Shown here one piece after another: positions 25,549 through 33,897 of a stretch of DNA of 61,080 nt; position 1 is the stretch's first letter, and each line of letters starts with the position of its first letter. The DNA comes from Oscillospiraceae bacterium (GTDB lineage Bacteria; Bacillota; Clostridia; Oscillospirales; Oscillospiraceae). The DNA is taken from assembly GCA_017522015.1 (NCBI GenBank), contig JAFXAW010000045.1:1-61080 (forward strand), in the 5' to 3' direction. The notes under the pieces were generated by a model that did not search any database, was not told the origin of the DNA, and saw only the letters and a list, made by a program, of their open reading frames with translations. A program made the translations under genes and the position numbers.

Positions 25549-25881
25549 TCAGATTCGGTCAGCCAGGCATCGCGTGATGCATTGACGCAGCCTCCACCCC
25601 AAATGATGGACAAACGGTTCGCTGTCCTGCAGGAAGTTAAAGCAATCCACGCTTTTTTCCAAAGCGGCAATGCAGGCATACACGGTGTGCAGGGTGCGAA
25701 TCGTCTGCGGAGCCCGCTGAACATAAGACGCCACCATCGGAAGCCGGCTGCGCACAAGGGCTTCGCGGGCGGTCCGGTCGCCGGCGTTCATGCGCTGGGC
25801 AAGGGCTTTTTCCTCGTCCCGGCTCAGGTGCTTTATGCCGCTGACTTGGGATAAAAAATCCTCCACACTGATGAAAAGCAT
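25549..25881 (-). CDS. Truncated sigma-70-like protein (110 residues)
   Basis: The first half (SGIKHLSRDEEKALAQRMNA, then GDRTAREALVRSRLPMVASY) matches the region 1.2/2.1 start of sigma-70 factors. The usual continuation is missing: there is no clear region 2.3/2.4 for -10 melting and no region 4. The C-terminal half (HTVYACIAALEKSVDCFNFL) still resembles a sigma-like helix bundle. It may bind RNA polymerase or an anti-sigma factor without acting as a sigma factor. The ATG at 25881 has AAGGGGG upstream and promoter copy C before it. Confidence 0.65.
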   Translation of the reverse strand: MLFISVEDFLSQVSGIKHLSRDEEKALAQRMNAGDRTAREALVRSRLPMVASYVQRAPQTIRTLHTVYACIAALEKSVDCFNFLQDSEPFVHHLGWRLRQCITRCLADRI

Positions 25882-25906
25882 AACATCCCCCTTTTGACAA
25901 ACGTAT

Positions 25907-25937
25907 ATTATATACCACATTTTCGGTGAAAAGTAAA
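25907..25937 (-). promoter_or_regulatory. Promoter, shared module copy C
   Basis: TTTACT with TATAAT 19 nt later (or TATATA at 17 nt) on the minus strand. It drives the sigma-like gene. The spacing is less regular than in copies A, B, D and E. Confidence 0.6.
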
Positions 25938-26000
25938 TCCTGCGGGCGTAAGTCTCCGGCCATAACAGCATCGCAGTCGGAAGTCTTCCGTGCATGGAAA

Positions 26001-26028
26001 CAGCCGCCGGCCTTGTGGCCGGCGGCTG
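26001..26028 (-). terminator. Terminator after the TraX gene
   Basis: A perfect 12-bp stem CAGCCGCCGGCC/GGCCGGCGGCTG with a four-base loop. On the minus strand it is followed by TTT only, so it may be weak. Confidence 0.65.
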
Positions 26029-26053
26029 CGTCTTTCGGCTCAAAAATTGTAGC

Positions 26054-26797
26054 TCACAGAATTTGTATCATGCCCAGAATCAACAAATGAAGAGGATAAA
26101 ACAGGTAATAGATGTATTGCAGCGGCTTGCTGTGGTATCCTTGCCTGCCCTTATATAACCAGATCGGAATCAGCGCGAATATGGCAATGCCCTGTCTTGC
26201 AATGAAATGGGTATTGCCAAACAGATTAATTTCATATCCGTAACCGCCCAACATTTCGCAGTTAATAAACCACAGGCAAAGCAGCTGCGCGATATAATGC
26301 CACCACTTTTTGCCCCGGAAGAAATAAAAGGTCAGCACCATGAAAATACCGCCATGATGATAGTCTATGAACGTGATGTTGCCAACAATATAAGCAAGAC
26401 AAAGCGTGATAAGCCCAACCAGAATCCGTTTCCATACCGCTTTTTCTTTCGTTCTTTCGTTCCAGTGAATCAGCCCGATGGAGATCAGAAAACTCCACAG
26501 CACATTTTGGTGGACGGGGAAAAACAGTCGGCCCCCCGCAACCAAATTAAACGGGATTTCGGAGACCACAGCAAACAGCAGAAGTCTCGCCGCATACCGC
26601 TTCAGATTGCCGGTGTGAAAATAGCCCTCCACAATCATGAACGCATAAATGGGGAATGCAAGCCTGCCTATGCAGGTGAAGATCTCGTGACGAACAAGAG
26701 ACACGGCCCATAAATGGTCGCACAACATGCAGATCATGGCCAGAATGTGCAGGAAAAATGAACTTGTCTCGAATTTTAATTTCTTTTCCACCGGCAT
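26054..26797 (-). CDS. TraX-family membrane protein
   Basis: The 247-residue protein has about seven membrane helices and the TraX pattern: MLCDHLWAV, IGRLAFPIYAFMIVEGYFHT, YAARLLLFAVVSEIPFNL, QNVLWSFLISIGL and a C-terminal YIYYLFYPLHLLIL. F-plasmid TraX acetylates pilin, but chromosomal homologues in Firmicutes stand alone and their substrate is unknown; an acyltransferase acting at the membrane is likely. The ATG at 26797 has AAGGATG upstream. There is no conjugation gene nearby. Confidence 0.85.
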   Translation of the reverse strand: MPVEKKLKFETSSFFLHILAMICMLCDHLWAVSLVRHEIFTCIGRLAFPIYAFMIVEGYFHTGNLKRYAARLLLFAVVSEIPFNLVAGGRLFFPVHQNVLWSFLISIGLIHWNERTKEKAVWKRILVGLITLCLAYIVGNITFIDYHHGGIFMVLTFYFFRGKKWWHYIAQLLCLWFINCEMLGGYGYEINLFGNTHFIARQGIAIFALIPIWLYKGRQGYHSKPLQYIYYLFYPLHLLILGMIQIL

Positions 26798-26833
26798 CTC
26801 ACATCCTTGGCGAAGTCGGATTTTCCTGACTGC

Positions 26834-26862
26834 ATTATACTCCCTTGGCCCGCGGGAATCAA
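26834..26862 (-). promoter_or_regulatory. Promoter of the TraX gene
   Basis: On the minus strand TTGATT (-35) is followed after 17 nt by TATAAT (-10), about 35 nt before the ATG at 26797. Confidence 0.75.
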
Positions 26863-26887
26863 TCGTTTCCGCGATGCACAAAGATAA

Positions 26888-26913
26888 ACAGCGAGGTGAA
26901 ATCACCTCGCTGT
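26888..26913 (-). terminator. Terminator after the 26932-28225 gene pair
   Basis: ACAGCGAGGTGA pairs with TCACCTCGCTGT, a perfect 12-bp stem with a two-base loop. On the minus strand it is followed by TTATCTTTG. Confidence 0.78.
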
Positions 26914-26931
26914 TGTGTTTAGGCCGTCGTC

Positions 26932-27324
26932 CTACAGGACCCGCGGTAATTCTACCACGAATTTGATGTCAAAATGTGGCGTTGGAAAGTCTGGGGCACC
27001 GTAAGGATACCACTCGTGACAACAACACCCATCCTCTTCCCACTCGGATTCGGCAAAAAGAATATTTCCTGCAATACGATAACTGAATTCATACAGATCT
27101 TCACTGTTCAAAAGGCAAACATAGGTTGCTTTGGTGGCAGGAATATGTAAAGATGCCAATAAATCATAGATGTGAGAAGGAAGCAAAGCTCGTTTGGCTA
27201 CTTCCAGAAAATTGATGCAGTCACCACATTCGCAGCCCCAATCCTCTGCTTGTGCATACCATTGTTCTGTTTTTTCCCGGTCAATCTCAACCATGCAATT
27301 TAATAATTTGCATTTTGACAGCAT
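26932..27324 (-). CDS. Hypothetical protein (130 residues), Cys-rich
   Basis: No named domain is recognised. Features: EIDREKTEQWY near the start, then WGCECGDCINFL, a middle EFSYRIAGNIL, and DGCCCHEWYPYG. The clustered cysteines could bind a metal. It is soluble. Similar short proteins with WGCECGDC-type motifs are, as far as I recall, common in Firmicutes without a known role. The ATG at 27324 has AAGGCGGTGAG upstream, almost the same as the gene before it, which ends 16 bases away; the pair is a two-gene operon. Confidence 0.65.
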   Translation of the reverse strand: MLSKCKLLNCMVEIDREKTEQWYAQAEDWGCECGDCINFLEVAKRALLPSHIYDLLASLHIPATKATYVCLLNSEDLYEFSYRIAGNILFAESEWEEDGCCCHEWYPYGAPDFPTPHFDIKFVVELPRVL

Positions 27325-27340
27325 ATTCTCACCGCCTTGA

Positions 27341-28225
27341 CTATTTTTGTTCCAAATAGGTTAATTTGCCCCAATGCCAGCTTTTGCTTTTGCTAAATCG
27401 ATATTTATCGGGAGAGCCCAAATAGTATATCTGTGTTCCGGCGAACAATTTGCGAAGGACTAAAATATTCCCTTTCTTTCCTATGTTGTATAGTTCTTCG
27501 TACATTTCTTCAACAGAGGGATGCCAGTGCATATATGAACCGTGAAGAGCGTTTCTGTTGACGATATCAATGATGGTATCGTATTCGTTGATGGACGCTT
27601 CTACGCAGGCATTGTCATACAGTTCCCATATTATAGTGTCATTTTCGATCTTGGGAAATGACTGAAGACCCTCGGTGTTAATAAGCATCCTATATAGTTC
27701 CTGCGTATTCAAAGGTATTGTAACTTCCCCGCTACAGATCATTGACATAAACTGCAAAAAGCTGTCATCTTCTTTGTCAAAACTTCTTTCGTCTTTGCGA
27801 AAAAGTTTATTAAACAGCTGTACCAATTCAAAAGCTGCAATAATCGCGACGGGTATTGCAAAAGGAATCCAGAGATGGGGAATGTCGAAGATAAACCAAA
27901 TCAGACAAGGGATAAGCGCCAAGAATGCATAAAGGAACGCATAGCCAAACGCCGCGGCACGAATCTTTTGAAAAAGGCTTCGTGTATCTGGGTTAGGAAT
28001 ACTTGCGTTAACATTTTTAATTTCACCGTCTAAGATTACAGAATGATTTTCTTCAGCAATATCAGCAACAAAGAATCTGCCGCTGCTATGCCCCAATCTT
28101 AAAAAGCCAATTTGCAAAACAGTTGGCTCATATTGATATATAACGATGTCTTTATGCAATGCTGCGGCTCTTTTTTGAATATTCACCTTAAGATTTTCAA
28201 GTGTTCCGTTGAAAACGAATTGCAT
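27341..28225 (-). CDS. Hypothetical membrane protein (294 residues)
   Basis: Not recognised. An N-terminal soluble domain (1-85) is followed by two membrane helices (about 92-115 and 118-138), a Lys/Asp-rich turn and a C-terminal soluble domain of about 150 residues with HWHPSVEEMYEELYNIGKKG. Its layout recalls the membrane protein at 20715-21653, but the sequences do not clearly match. AAGGCGGTGAG precedes the ATG at 28225. It is the first gene of the pair with 26932-27324, driven by promoter copy D. Codon use is AT-rich. Confidence 0.6.
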   Translation of the reverse strand: MQFVFNGTLENLKVNIQKRAAALHKDIVIYQYEPTVLQIGFLRLGHSSGRFFVADIAEENHSVILDGEIKNVNASIPNPDTRSLFQKIRAAAFGYAFLYAFLALIPCLIWFIFDIPHLWIPFAIPVAIIAAFELVQLFNKLFRKDERSFDKEDDSFLQFMSMICSGEVTIPLNTQELYRMLINTEGLQSFPKIENDTIIWELYDNACVEASINEYDTIIDIVNRNALHGSYMHWHPSVEEMYEELYNIGKKGNILVLRKLFAGTQIYYLGSPDKYRFSKSKSWHWGKLTYLEQK

Positions 28226-28245
28226 ATCCTCACCGCCTTTATTTC

Positions 28246-28274
28246 ATCATAATACAGAGAAAGCAAAAAGTAAA
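28246..28274 (-). promoter_or_regulatory. Promoter, shared module copy D
   Basis: TTTACT-N17-TATGAT on the minus strand, spacer beginning TTTT. It drives the two-gene unit 28225-26932. Confidence 0.74.
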
Positions 28275-28345
28275 TCTTGCAGTATAATCTTCTCGCTTTT
28301 ACAGATAATAGCATCGTAATTCGACATTTACGAGGAGAGAGATAT

Positions 28346-28888
28346 ATGAAAGCAACCGGAATTGTACGCCGCATCGACGACCTCGGCAGAGTTGTCATTC
28401 CGAAGGAGATCCGCCGCACCCTGCGCATCCGCGAGGGGGACCCGCTGGAGATCTATACAGAGCGGGATGGTGAGGTCATCTTCAAGAAATATTCGCCGAT
28501 GGGCGAGCTGACCGAGTGCGCCGGGCAGATCTGCGAGGCGCTGAACAAATCCACCGACCATGTGGCGCTTGTGTGTGACCGCGACACGGTGATCGCCGTA
28601 TCCGGTGCGCCGAAACGCGATCTGGCGGAAAAGCGCATCAGCCCCGAGCTGGAGTCGATTATGGAGATGCGCAAGATTTTCCGCATGGAGCGCGGCGGCG
28701 TGGAGATGCCGATCGTCGACGGCGAGGACAAATACAAAATCGCCGTGGCAGCGCCGATCCTCTCGGAGGGTGATCTGCTCGGCTGCGTGCTGTTTGCCAT
28801 GCAAGGCGGTGGCCAGCTCCCCGGCGAGGTGGAATATAAGCTCGCCGGCACGGTCGCGGGTTTCCTCGGGAAGCAAATGGAAAACTGA
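28346..28888 (+). CDS. spoVT: Stage V sporulation protein T (AbrB/GAF regulator)
   Basis: SpoVT is a transcription regulator of late sporulation in the forespore. The 180 residues fit the family length. Residues 1-50 are an AbrB swapped-hairpin DNA-binding domain (MKATGIVRRIDDLGRVVIPK, then RRTLRIREGDPLEIY). Residues about 60-180 form a GAF-like domain. The ATG at 28346 has GAGGAGAG upstream. It is a single-gene unit ended by a bidirectional terminator. Its presence argues for a spore-forming lineage. Confidence 0.95.
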   Translation: MKATGIVRRIDDLGRVVIPKEIRRTLRIREGDPLEIYTERDGEVIFKKYSPMGELTECAGQICEALNKSTDHVALVCDRDTVIAVSGAPKRDLAEKRISPELESIMEMRKIFRMERGGVEMPIVDGEDKYKIAVAAPILSEGDLLGCVLFAMQGGGQLPGEVEYKLAGTVAGFLGKQMEN

Positions 28889-28892
28889 AGAC

Positions 28893-28937
28893 GAAAAATC
28901 CCCCACCTGCGTCTCCTCTTGCAGGCGGGGGATTTTT
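28893..28937. terminator. Bidirectional terminator
   Basis: AAAAATCCCCC and GGGGGATTTTT flank inner CCTGC/GCAGG arms. It ends spoVT (plus) and the CPBP gene (minus, stop at 28964). Confidence 0.85.
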
Positions 28938-28963
28938 ATATGTTGCTTTCGTTTGGCCCGGCC

Positions 28964-29662
28964 TTAACCCATCAACGAGGGGAGGAGATTGTATGCCGCG
29001 TGATAAAGAATCGGCGACCAGAGTGTGCCGCTTCGCTCATAGCACCAGGCCAGCGCAAAGGCCATCGGCAGCTCCTGCATCGCATAAAAGAGGATGCTGG
29101 CGTTCGGATAATGCACGGCGTACTGCCAAACGGCACAGATGACATACAGCAGCGCGGAAATCAGATAGGCGGCGAGACGGTTTTTCTCCCGCAGCGTGCC
29201 GAACACGAGGCCGCGAAACAGCGTTTCCTCCACAATGGGCACAAGCAGCACGAGCAGGGTGAACGCGCCGTCCCCGCTCAGGCCGGACAGCTCCGTCAGA
29301 GCCTGATCGTAGAGCGCGGAGAGCTCCTCCGGCAAAAGCATCGTCAGCCCAATAACGATGAAGCTGAGAAAAACGCACAGCAGATGCGTCGGCACAATTA
29401 GCAAAAGGCTGGGCAGCTTATAATCGCAGAGCCGGTCCCAGTCTTTGCGCAGGCAGGAGCGCATCAGAAGAAGAATCAGAACAAAACTGATGGCGTAATA
29501 AAGCGTGTTGCGCTGCACGGCCGAGAAGCCCGTCGGCCAGTATTCCAGCAGCATGGACAGCAGAACGGGCAGCAAAAACACGTGCACCGGCAGCAGAAAC
29601 GCGCCGAGCAGGCGCTCTGTTTTCGTCAGCGTGCAGACGAAGGGCGGTCTTTGCGGTTTCAT
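28964..29662 (-). CDS. CPBP-family intramembrane metalloprotease
   Basis: This 232-residue protein has about six to seven membrane helices and the CPBP (Abi/Rce1) motifs: EETLFRGLVFG as motif 1, an aromatic/His motif near HYPNASILFY, and HAAYNLL at the end. Family members cut substrates in the membrane; many bacterial ones process peptides or act in self-immunity. The ATG at 29662 overlaps the mutS stop by one base (TGATG), so it is the last gene of the miaB-mutS operon. Its job in that context is unclear. Confidence 0.85.
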   Translation of the reverse strand: MKPQRPPFVCTLTKTERLLGAFLLPVHVFLLPVLLSMLLEYWPTGFSAVQRNTLYYAISFVLILLLMRSCLRKDWDRLCDYKLPSLLLIVPTHLLCVFLSFIVIGLTMLLPEELSALYDQALTELSGLSGDGAFTLLVLLVPIVEETLFRGLVFGTLREKNRLAAYLISALLYVICAVWQYAVHYPNASILFYAMQELPMAFALAWCYERSGTLWSPILYHAAYNLLPSLMG

Positions 29663-32271
29663 CAGCCCTCTGCCTTTCTTTTGAGTGCATAGAGCAGATT
29701 GAGCGCCTCGATGGGGGAGAGGGTGTTCAGATCCGTCGCGCGCAGCTGCGCAAGCACCTCGCTTCCGCCGAGCGCTTCCATGCTCAGCTGGTCGCTCTCC
29801 GGCGCTGCGGGCGCGGAAACGGCTCTCGCGCCGACGGGGTTTTGCGCCTCCAGCTCTTTGAGATAGACTTTCGCCTTGGAAACGACGCTATCCGGCACGC
29901 CCGCGAGCTTGGCAACCTCGATACCGTAGCTGTCGTCCGCCGCGCCGGGCACAATCTTGCGCAGGAAAATAAGATCATTGCTCTGCTTGCGGGCGGTGAT
30001 GTGATAGTTGCGCACGCCGGGCAGCTCGCCCTCCAGCTCGGTCAGCTCGCGATAGTGCGTGGCGAACATGGTTTTGCCGCCGAGTCTGCGCTTGTCCGCG
30101 CAGTGCTCGAGTACCGCGCGCGCGATGGCCATGCCGTCATAGGTGGAGGTGCCGCGCCCGATCTCGTCGAGAATCAGCAGGCTTTTGGCCGTGGCGTGCT
30201 TGAGGATGTCCGCCATCTCGGTCATTTCGACCATGAAAGTGCTTCGGCCGGAGGCCAGATCGTCGCTCGCGCCGATTCGCGTGAACACGCGGTCCACAAG
30301 GCCGACGGTCGCGCTCGCGGCGGGGACGAAGGAGCCCATCTGCGCCATGAGCACGATCAGCGCCGTCTGGCGCATGTATGTACTTTTACCGGCCATGTTC
30401 GGGCCTGTGATGATGGCCAGCCGGTTCTCGCCGCCGTCAAGCAGCGTGTCGTTCGGGACGAAAAGCGTGTCCGGCTGCGCGGCCTCGACAACCGGATGCC
30501 GTCCGCCGATGATGCGGATGGTGCTGCCGCTGTCCACCTCCGGCTCCGTGTAGCCGTGGAGGACGGCGATCTCGGCGAAGGAGCACAGCGCGTCCAGCCG
30601 CGCGATAGCATCCGCCGCGCGCTGGATAGGCTCCACCTGCGCGGCCGCCTTGTCCCGCAGCGCGATGAAATAGTTGTATTCCAGCTCGCTGATGTGCTCC
30701 CGCGCGGTGAGCAGCTCGTTTTCCAGTTCCTTGAGCTCTGACGTGAAGAAGCGCTCGTTGGAGACCAGCGTCTGTTTGCGGATAAAGTCCTCCGGCACCT
30801 GATCGACTGCGCCGCGCGGCACGTCGAAGTAATAGCCAAAGACCTTGTTATAGCCGATTTTGAGTTTCTTGATGCCGGTGCGCTCTTTCTCCCGCGCTTC
30901 AAGCTGACGCAAAAGCTCTGCGCCGTTGTCGCGCAGCGCGCGCAGACGGTCAACCTCCTCGCTGTAACCGGCGCGGAGGATGCCGCCCTCGCGGATGGAG
31001 AAAGGCGGCTCGTCGCAGATCGCCCAGGCGATATGACTGCACAGCTCGGACAGATCATCGACAGCGGCGATGCTTTTGAGCTCTGCCGAGCGGGCGTCGG
31101 AGAGCAGCTCGCGCAGTCTCGGGAGAACGGAGAGCGAGTTGCCCAGATTCAGCAGATCCCGTCCGTTGGCGCTGCCGTAAACGGTGCGGCTGATGAGGCG
31201 CTGGATGTCACCGCAGCCCTGCAGCACATGCCGCAGCTCCCCGCGCAGGACGTTGTCGTCATGCAGTTCGCGCACGGCGTTTAAGCGGCGCGTGATCGCC
31301 GGGGGAGAGAGCAGCGGACGCTCCACCCAGCTTCGCAGCATGCGGCAGCCCATGGAGGTCTTTGTGCGGTCAAGCACCCAGAGCAGACTGCCCTTTTTCT
31401 CCCCGGTGCGTAGGCTTTCCGTCAGCTCCAGATTGCGGCGCGTCGTCAGATCCAGCTCCATAAAACGGCCCGTGGCAAAGAGATCGAGCGTGTTGATGTG
31501 GCTGAGATCACATTTTTGCGTGCGCGCAAGATAGTCCAGCAGCGCGCCCGCAGCGCAGACGACGGCGTCCTGCCCGTCAAGGCCGAGCGCATCCGTGCTT
31601 TCGGCGGAAAACTGCTCGCAAAGGCGCGCCGCGCCGTGCATATAGTCAAAGTCCGCCTCGCCGGAAACGACGCAGCCGAGTTTGTCGGAAAGAAAAGTGC
31701 GCAGCTCGGCGCAGCCCATCGCGCCGGCGTCCAGCACGACCTCCACAGGATGAAAACGCCCCAGTTCGTTGGCGATGTGGTCAAGCACATCGCTGCCAAA
31801 GCCCGCGGCGCAGAATTCGCCGGTCGTAACATCCACAAAGCAGACGCTGCCCGCGTTCGGCTGCAGACAGACGGCGGCGAGATAATTGCTTTTGCCCTCG
31901 TCGAGCATGGCGGTTTCCGTGACCGTGCCGGGCGTGATGATGCGCACGACGTCCCGCTTGACGAGTCCCTTGGCAAGCTTTGGATCCTCAACCTGCTCGC
32001 AGATGGCAACATTGTGCCCCTGCGCGAGCAGACGCTGGATGTAGGCGTCCGCGCTGTGATAGGGTACGCCGCACATGGGCACGCGATCCTCCGGATCCTC
32101 CACGTTGCGGTCGCGCGTCGTCAGGGCGAGATCCAGCTCCTTGGAAGCCAGCTTCGCGTCCTCATCGAACATCTCGTAAAAGTCGCCCAGCCGGAAGAAA
32201 AGCATGCAGTCCGGATACTGTGCCTTGATTTGTTTGTATTGTGCGCGCATGGGGGTGAGTGCTCTGGCCAT
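29662..32271 (-). CDS. mutS: DNA mismatch repair protein MutS
   Basis: MutS finds base mismatches and small loops and recruits MutL. The 869-residue protein has the mismatch-reading domain with FFRLGDFYEMF (Phe-x-Glu motif FYEM), the connector, the lever and clamp, and a C-terminal ABC ATPase: Walker A GPNMAGKST, LDEIGRGTST, and ATHYRELTELE. The ATG at 32271 has GGAGG 7 nt upstream and starts two bases after the miaB stop. mutL is encoded divergently 1.6 kb away. Confidence 0.97.
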   Translation of the reverse strand: MARALTPMRAQYKQIKAQYPDCMLFFRLGDFYEMFDEDAKLASKELDLALTTRDRNVEDPEDRVPMCGVPYHSADAYIQRLLAQGHNVAICEQVEDPKLAKGLVKRDVVRIITPGTVTETAMLDEGKSNYLAAVCLQPNAGSVCFVDVTTGEFCAAGFGSDVLDHIANELGRFHPVEVVLDAGAMGCAELRTFLSDKLGCVVSGEADFDYMHGAARLCEQFSAESTDALGLDGQDAVVCAAGALLDYLARTQKCDLSHINTLDLFATGRFMELDLTTRRNLELTESLRTGEKKGSLLWVLDRTKTSMGCRMLRSWVERPLLSPPAITRRLNAVRELHDDNVLRGELRHVLQGCGDIQRLISRTVYGSANGRDLLNLGNSLSVLPRLRELLSDARSAELKSIAAVDDLSELCSHIAWAICDEPPFSIREGGILRAGYSEEVDRLRALRDNGAELLRQLEAREKERTGIKKLKIGYNKVFGYYFDVPRGAVDQVPEDFIRKQTLVSNERFFTSELKELENELLTAREHISELEYNYFIALRDKAAAQVEPIQRAADAIARLDALCSFAEIAVLHGYTEPEVDSGSTIRIIGGRHPVVEAAQPDTLFVPNDTLLDGGENRLAIITGPNMAGKSTYMRQTALIVLMAQMGSFVPAASATVGLVDRVFTRIGASDDLASGRSTFMVEMTEMADILKHATAKSLLILDEIGRGTSTYDGMAIARAVLEHCADKRRLGGKTMFATHYRELTELEGELPGVRNYHITARKQSNDLIFLRKIVPGAADDSYGIEVAKLAGVPDSVVSKAKVYLKELEAQNPVGARAVSAPAAPESDQLSMEALGGSEVLAQLRATDLNTLSPIEALNLLYALKRKAEG

Positions 32272-32273
32272 GC

Positions 32274-33695
32274 TTATTCCTCCCTGTTTTCCGGCGTTCC
32301 GTAGAGCGCCCAGGTGTTGCTGCCGGTGATGCGAACCTGCGCCCATTGACCGATCAGCTCCGGCGCAGCCGTCAGATGCACGAGCCGCCCGCCGCTTGTG
32401 CGCGAGCTCAGCTCGCCCTCGCGTCCGGGCACGCGCCCGTCCACCAGCACGCGCAGCGTTTTGCCCACATAGGCCGCGTGCAGCTCTGCCGAGATGCGGT
32501 TTTGCTCCTCCACAAGCCGGTCAAAGCGGCGCTGCTTGTCCGCGCGCGTAAAGGGATCGGGCAGCTTTGCCGCCACGGTGCCCTCGCGTTTGGAATAGAT
32601 GAAGGTGAACAGCGCGTCATAGCGCACCTCGCGCACGAGGTTGAGCGTGTCCTCAAATTCCTCATCTGTTTCGCCGGGGAAACCGACGATGATGTCACTC
32701 GTCAGCACAAGGTCCGGCATATAGTGCCGCGCGAGCGCGACCTTTTCCAGATAGGCAGCGCGGTCGTAATAGCGGTTCATCGCATGCAAAACGCGGTCAT
32801 TGCCCGACTGGACGGGCAGATGGAGCTGATGTGCGCATTTTTCACACTCTGCCATCGTGCGGAAGAGCTTTTCCGTGGCGTCCTTGGGATGGCTCGTCAT
32901 AAAGCGGATGAGAAAATCTCCATCCAGCGCATTGATCATCCGAATCAGGTCGGCGAAATCCGGCCCGCCGGGAATGTCCTTGCCGTAAGAGTTGACGTTC
33001 TGCCCGAGCAGCGTGATCTCCTTCGCGCCGCTGTCGATGAGCTGCTTTGCCTCGCGCAGAATATCCTCCGCGCGGCGGGAGCGCTCCCGCCCGCGTACAT
33101 AGGGCACAACGCAATAGGAGCAGAAGTTGTTGCAGCCGTTCATGATGCTCAGCCACGCCTTTACGCTGCTGCGGTCACGCACAGCGGGAATCCCCTCGGC
33201 CACCACGCCGTCCGACGGCGCGGCGGAGAAAACGCGGCCCTTCTTTGTCATCACCCGCAGCAGAAGCTCCGGAAAACGCCAAAGCTCGTGCGGGCCGAAG
33301 ACGAGGTTCACAAGGGGATAGGAGCGCTTGATCTTTTCGGCCATGTGCGCCTGCTGCACCATGCAGCCGCAGAGGCAGATGAGCTGCTCAGGCTTGGCTT
33401 TTTTTGTGTGGTTGAGGCTGCCGACGTTGCCGAGAATGCGCATTTCCGCATGCTCGCGCACGGCGCAGGTGTTCACGACGATCACATCCGCCTCCGCCTC
33501 GTTGTCCGTGAAGGAAAAGCCCATCGCCGCAAGATAGCCGCGCAGCTTTTCGCTGTCCGCTTCGTTTTGCTGGCAGCCGTAAGTGTCCACAAACGCAAGG
33601 GAGGCTTTTCCCGCGCGCAGATTGCGGATCTGCTGACATATATCCAGTTGCTGTGAGATCCGCTCCGGCGCGATCTCCTGTCTTTCGTAAGGCAT
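32274..33695 (-). CDS. miaB: tRNA-2-methylthio-N6-dimethylallyladenosine synthase MiaB
   Basis: MiaB is a radical-SAM enzyme that adds a methylthio group to i6A37 in tRNA. The 473 residues show the UPF0004 domain with cysteines in DTYGCQQNEAD, VNTCAVRE and LCGCMVQ; the radical-SAM motif CNNFCSYC; and a C-terminal TRAM domain. The ATG at 33695 has AGGGAAAG upstream. It is the first gene of the miaB-mutS-CPBP operon. miaB next to mutS and mutL is common in Clostridia. Confidence 0.95.
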   Translation of the reverse strand: MPYERQEIAPERISQQLDICQQIRNLRAGKASLAFVDTYGCQQNEADSEKLRGYLAAMGFSFTDNEAEADVIVVNTCAVREHAEMRILGNVGSLNHTKKAKPEQLICLCGCMVQQAHMAEKIKRSYPLVNLVFGPHELWRFPELLLRVMTKKGRVFSAAPSDGVVAEGIPAVRDRSSVKAWLSIMNGCNNFCSYCVVPYVRGRERSRRAEDILREAKQLIDSGAKEITLLGQNVNSYGKDIPGGPDFADLIRMINALDGDFLIRFMTSHPKDATEKLFRTMAECEKCAHQLHLPVQSGNDRVLHAMNRYYDRAAYLEKVALARHYMPDLVLTSDIIVGFPGETDEEFEDTLNLVREVRYDALFTFIYSKREGTVAAKLPDPFTRADKQRRFDRLVEEQNRISAELHAAYVGKTLRVLVDGRVPGREGELSSRTSGGRLVHLTAAPELIGQWAQVRITGSNTWALYGTPENREE

Positions 33696-33733
33696 ATGTT
33701 TCTTTCCCTGTCCCAAAAATTGCTTGATGGTCT

Positions 33734-33762
33734 ATCATAGCATTTGCGCGTGCTTTTTTCAA
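33734..33762 (-). promoter_or_regulatory. Promoter of miaB-mutS-CPBP
   Basis: On the minus strand TTGAAA (-35) is followed after 17 nt by TATGAT (-10), about 35 nt before the miaB ATG. Confidence 0.78.
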
Positions 33763-33794
33763 CGGAAATAGTGGAATTCGTGCAGGAAATGTTA

Positions 33795-33800
33795 TATAAT
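33795..33800 (+). promoter_or_regulatory. Likely -10 box of the mutL operon
   Basis: A perfect TATAAT lies about 100 nt before the mutL ATG. The -35 side is poor (TGGAAT at 33772, 17 nt away). Confidence 0.5.
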
Positions 33801-33897
33801 CAAATAAAAGAGTGCAGAGAACCGACAGCGCGGATTTGCTTCGCGCTTTGCCGGAGAATCATGTAACATAAAGCACAACTGTGCGAGGTGAAAGCCC

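Noticed and set aside
19944-28225. Integrated phage or conjugative element
   Set aside because: No integrase, transposase, relaxase, structural gene or attachment-site repeat was found; TraX alone is not enough.
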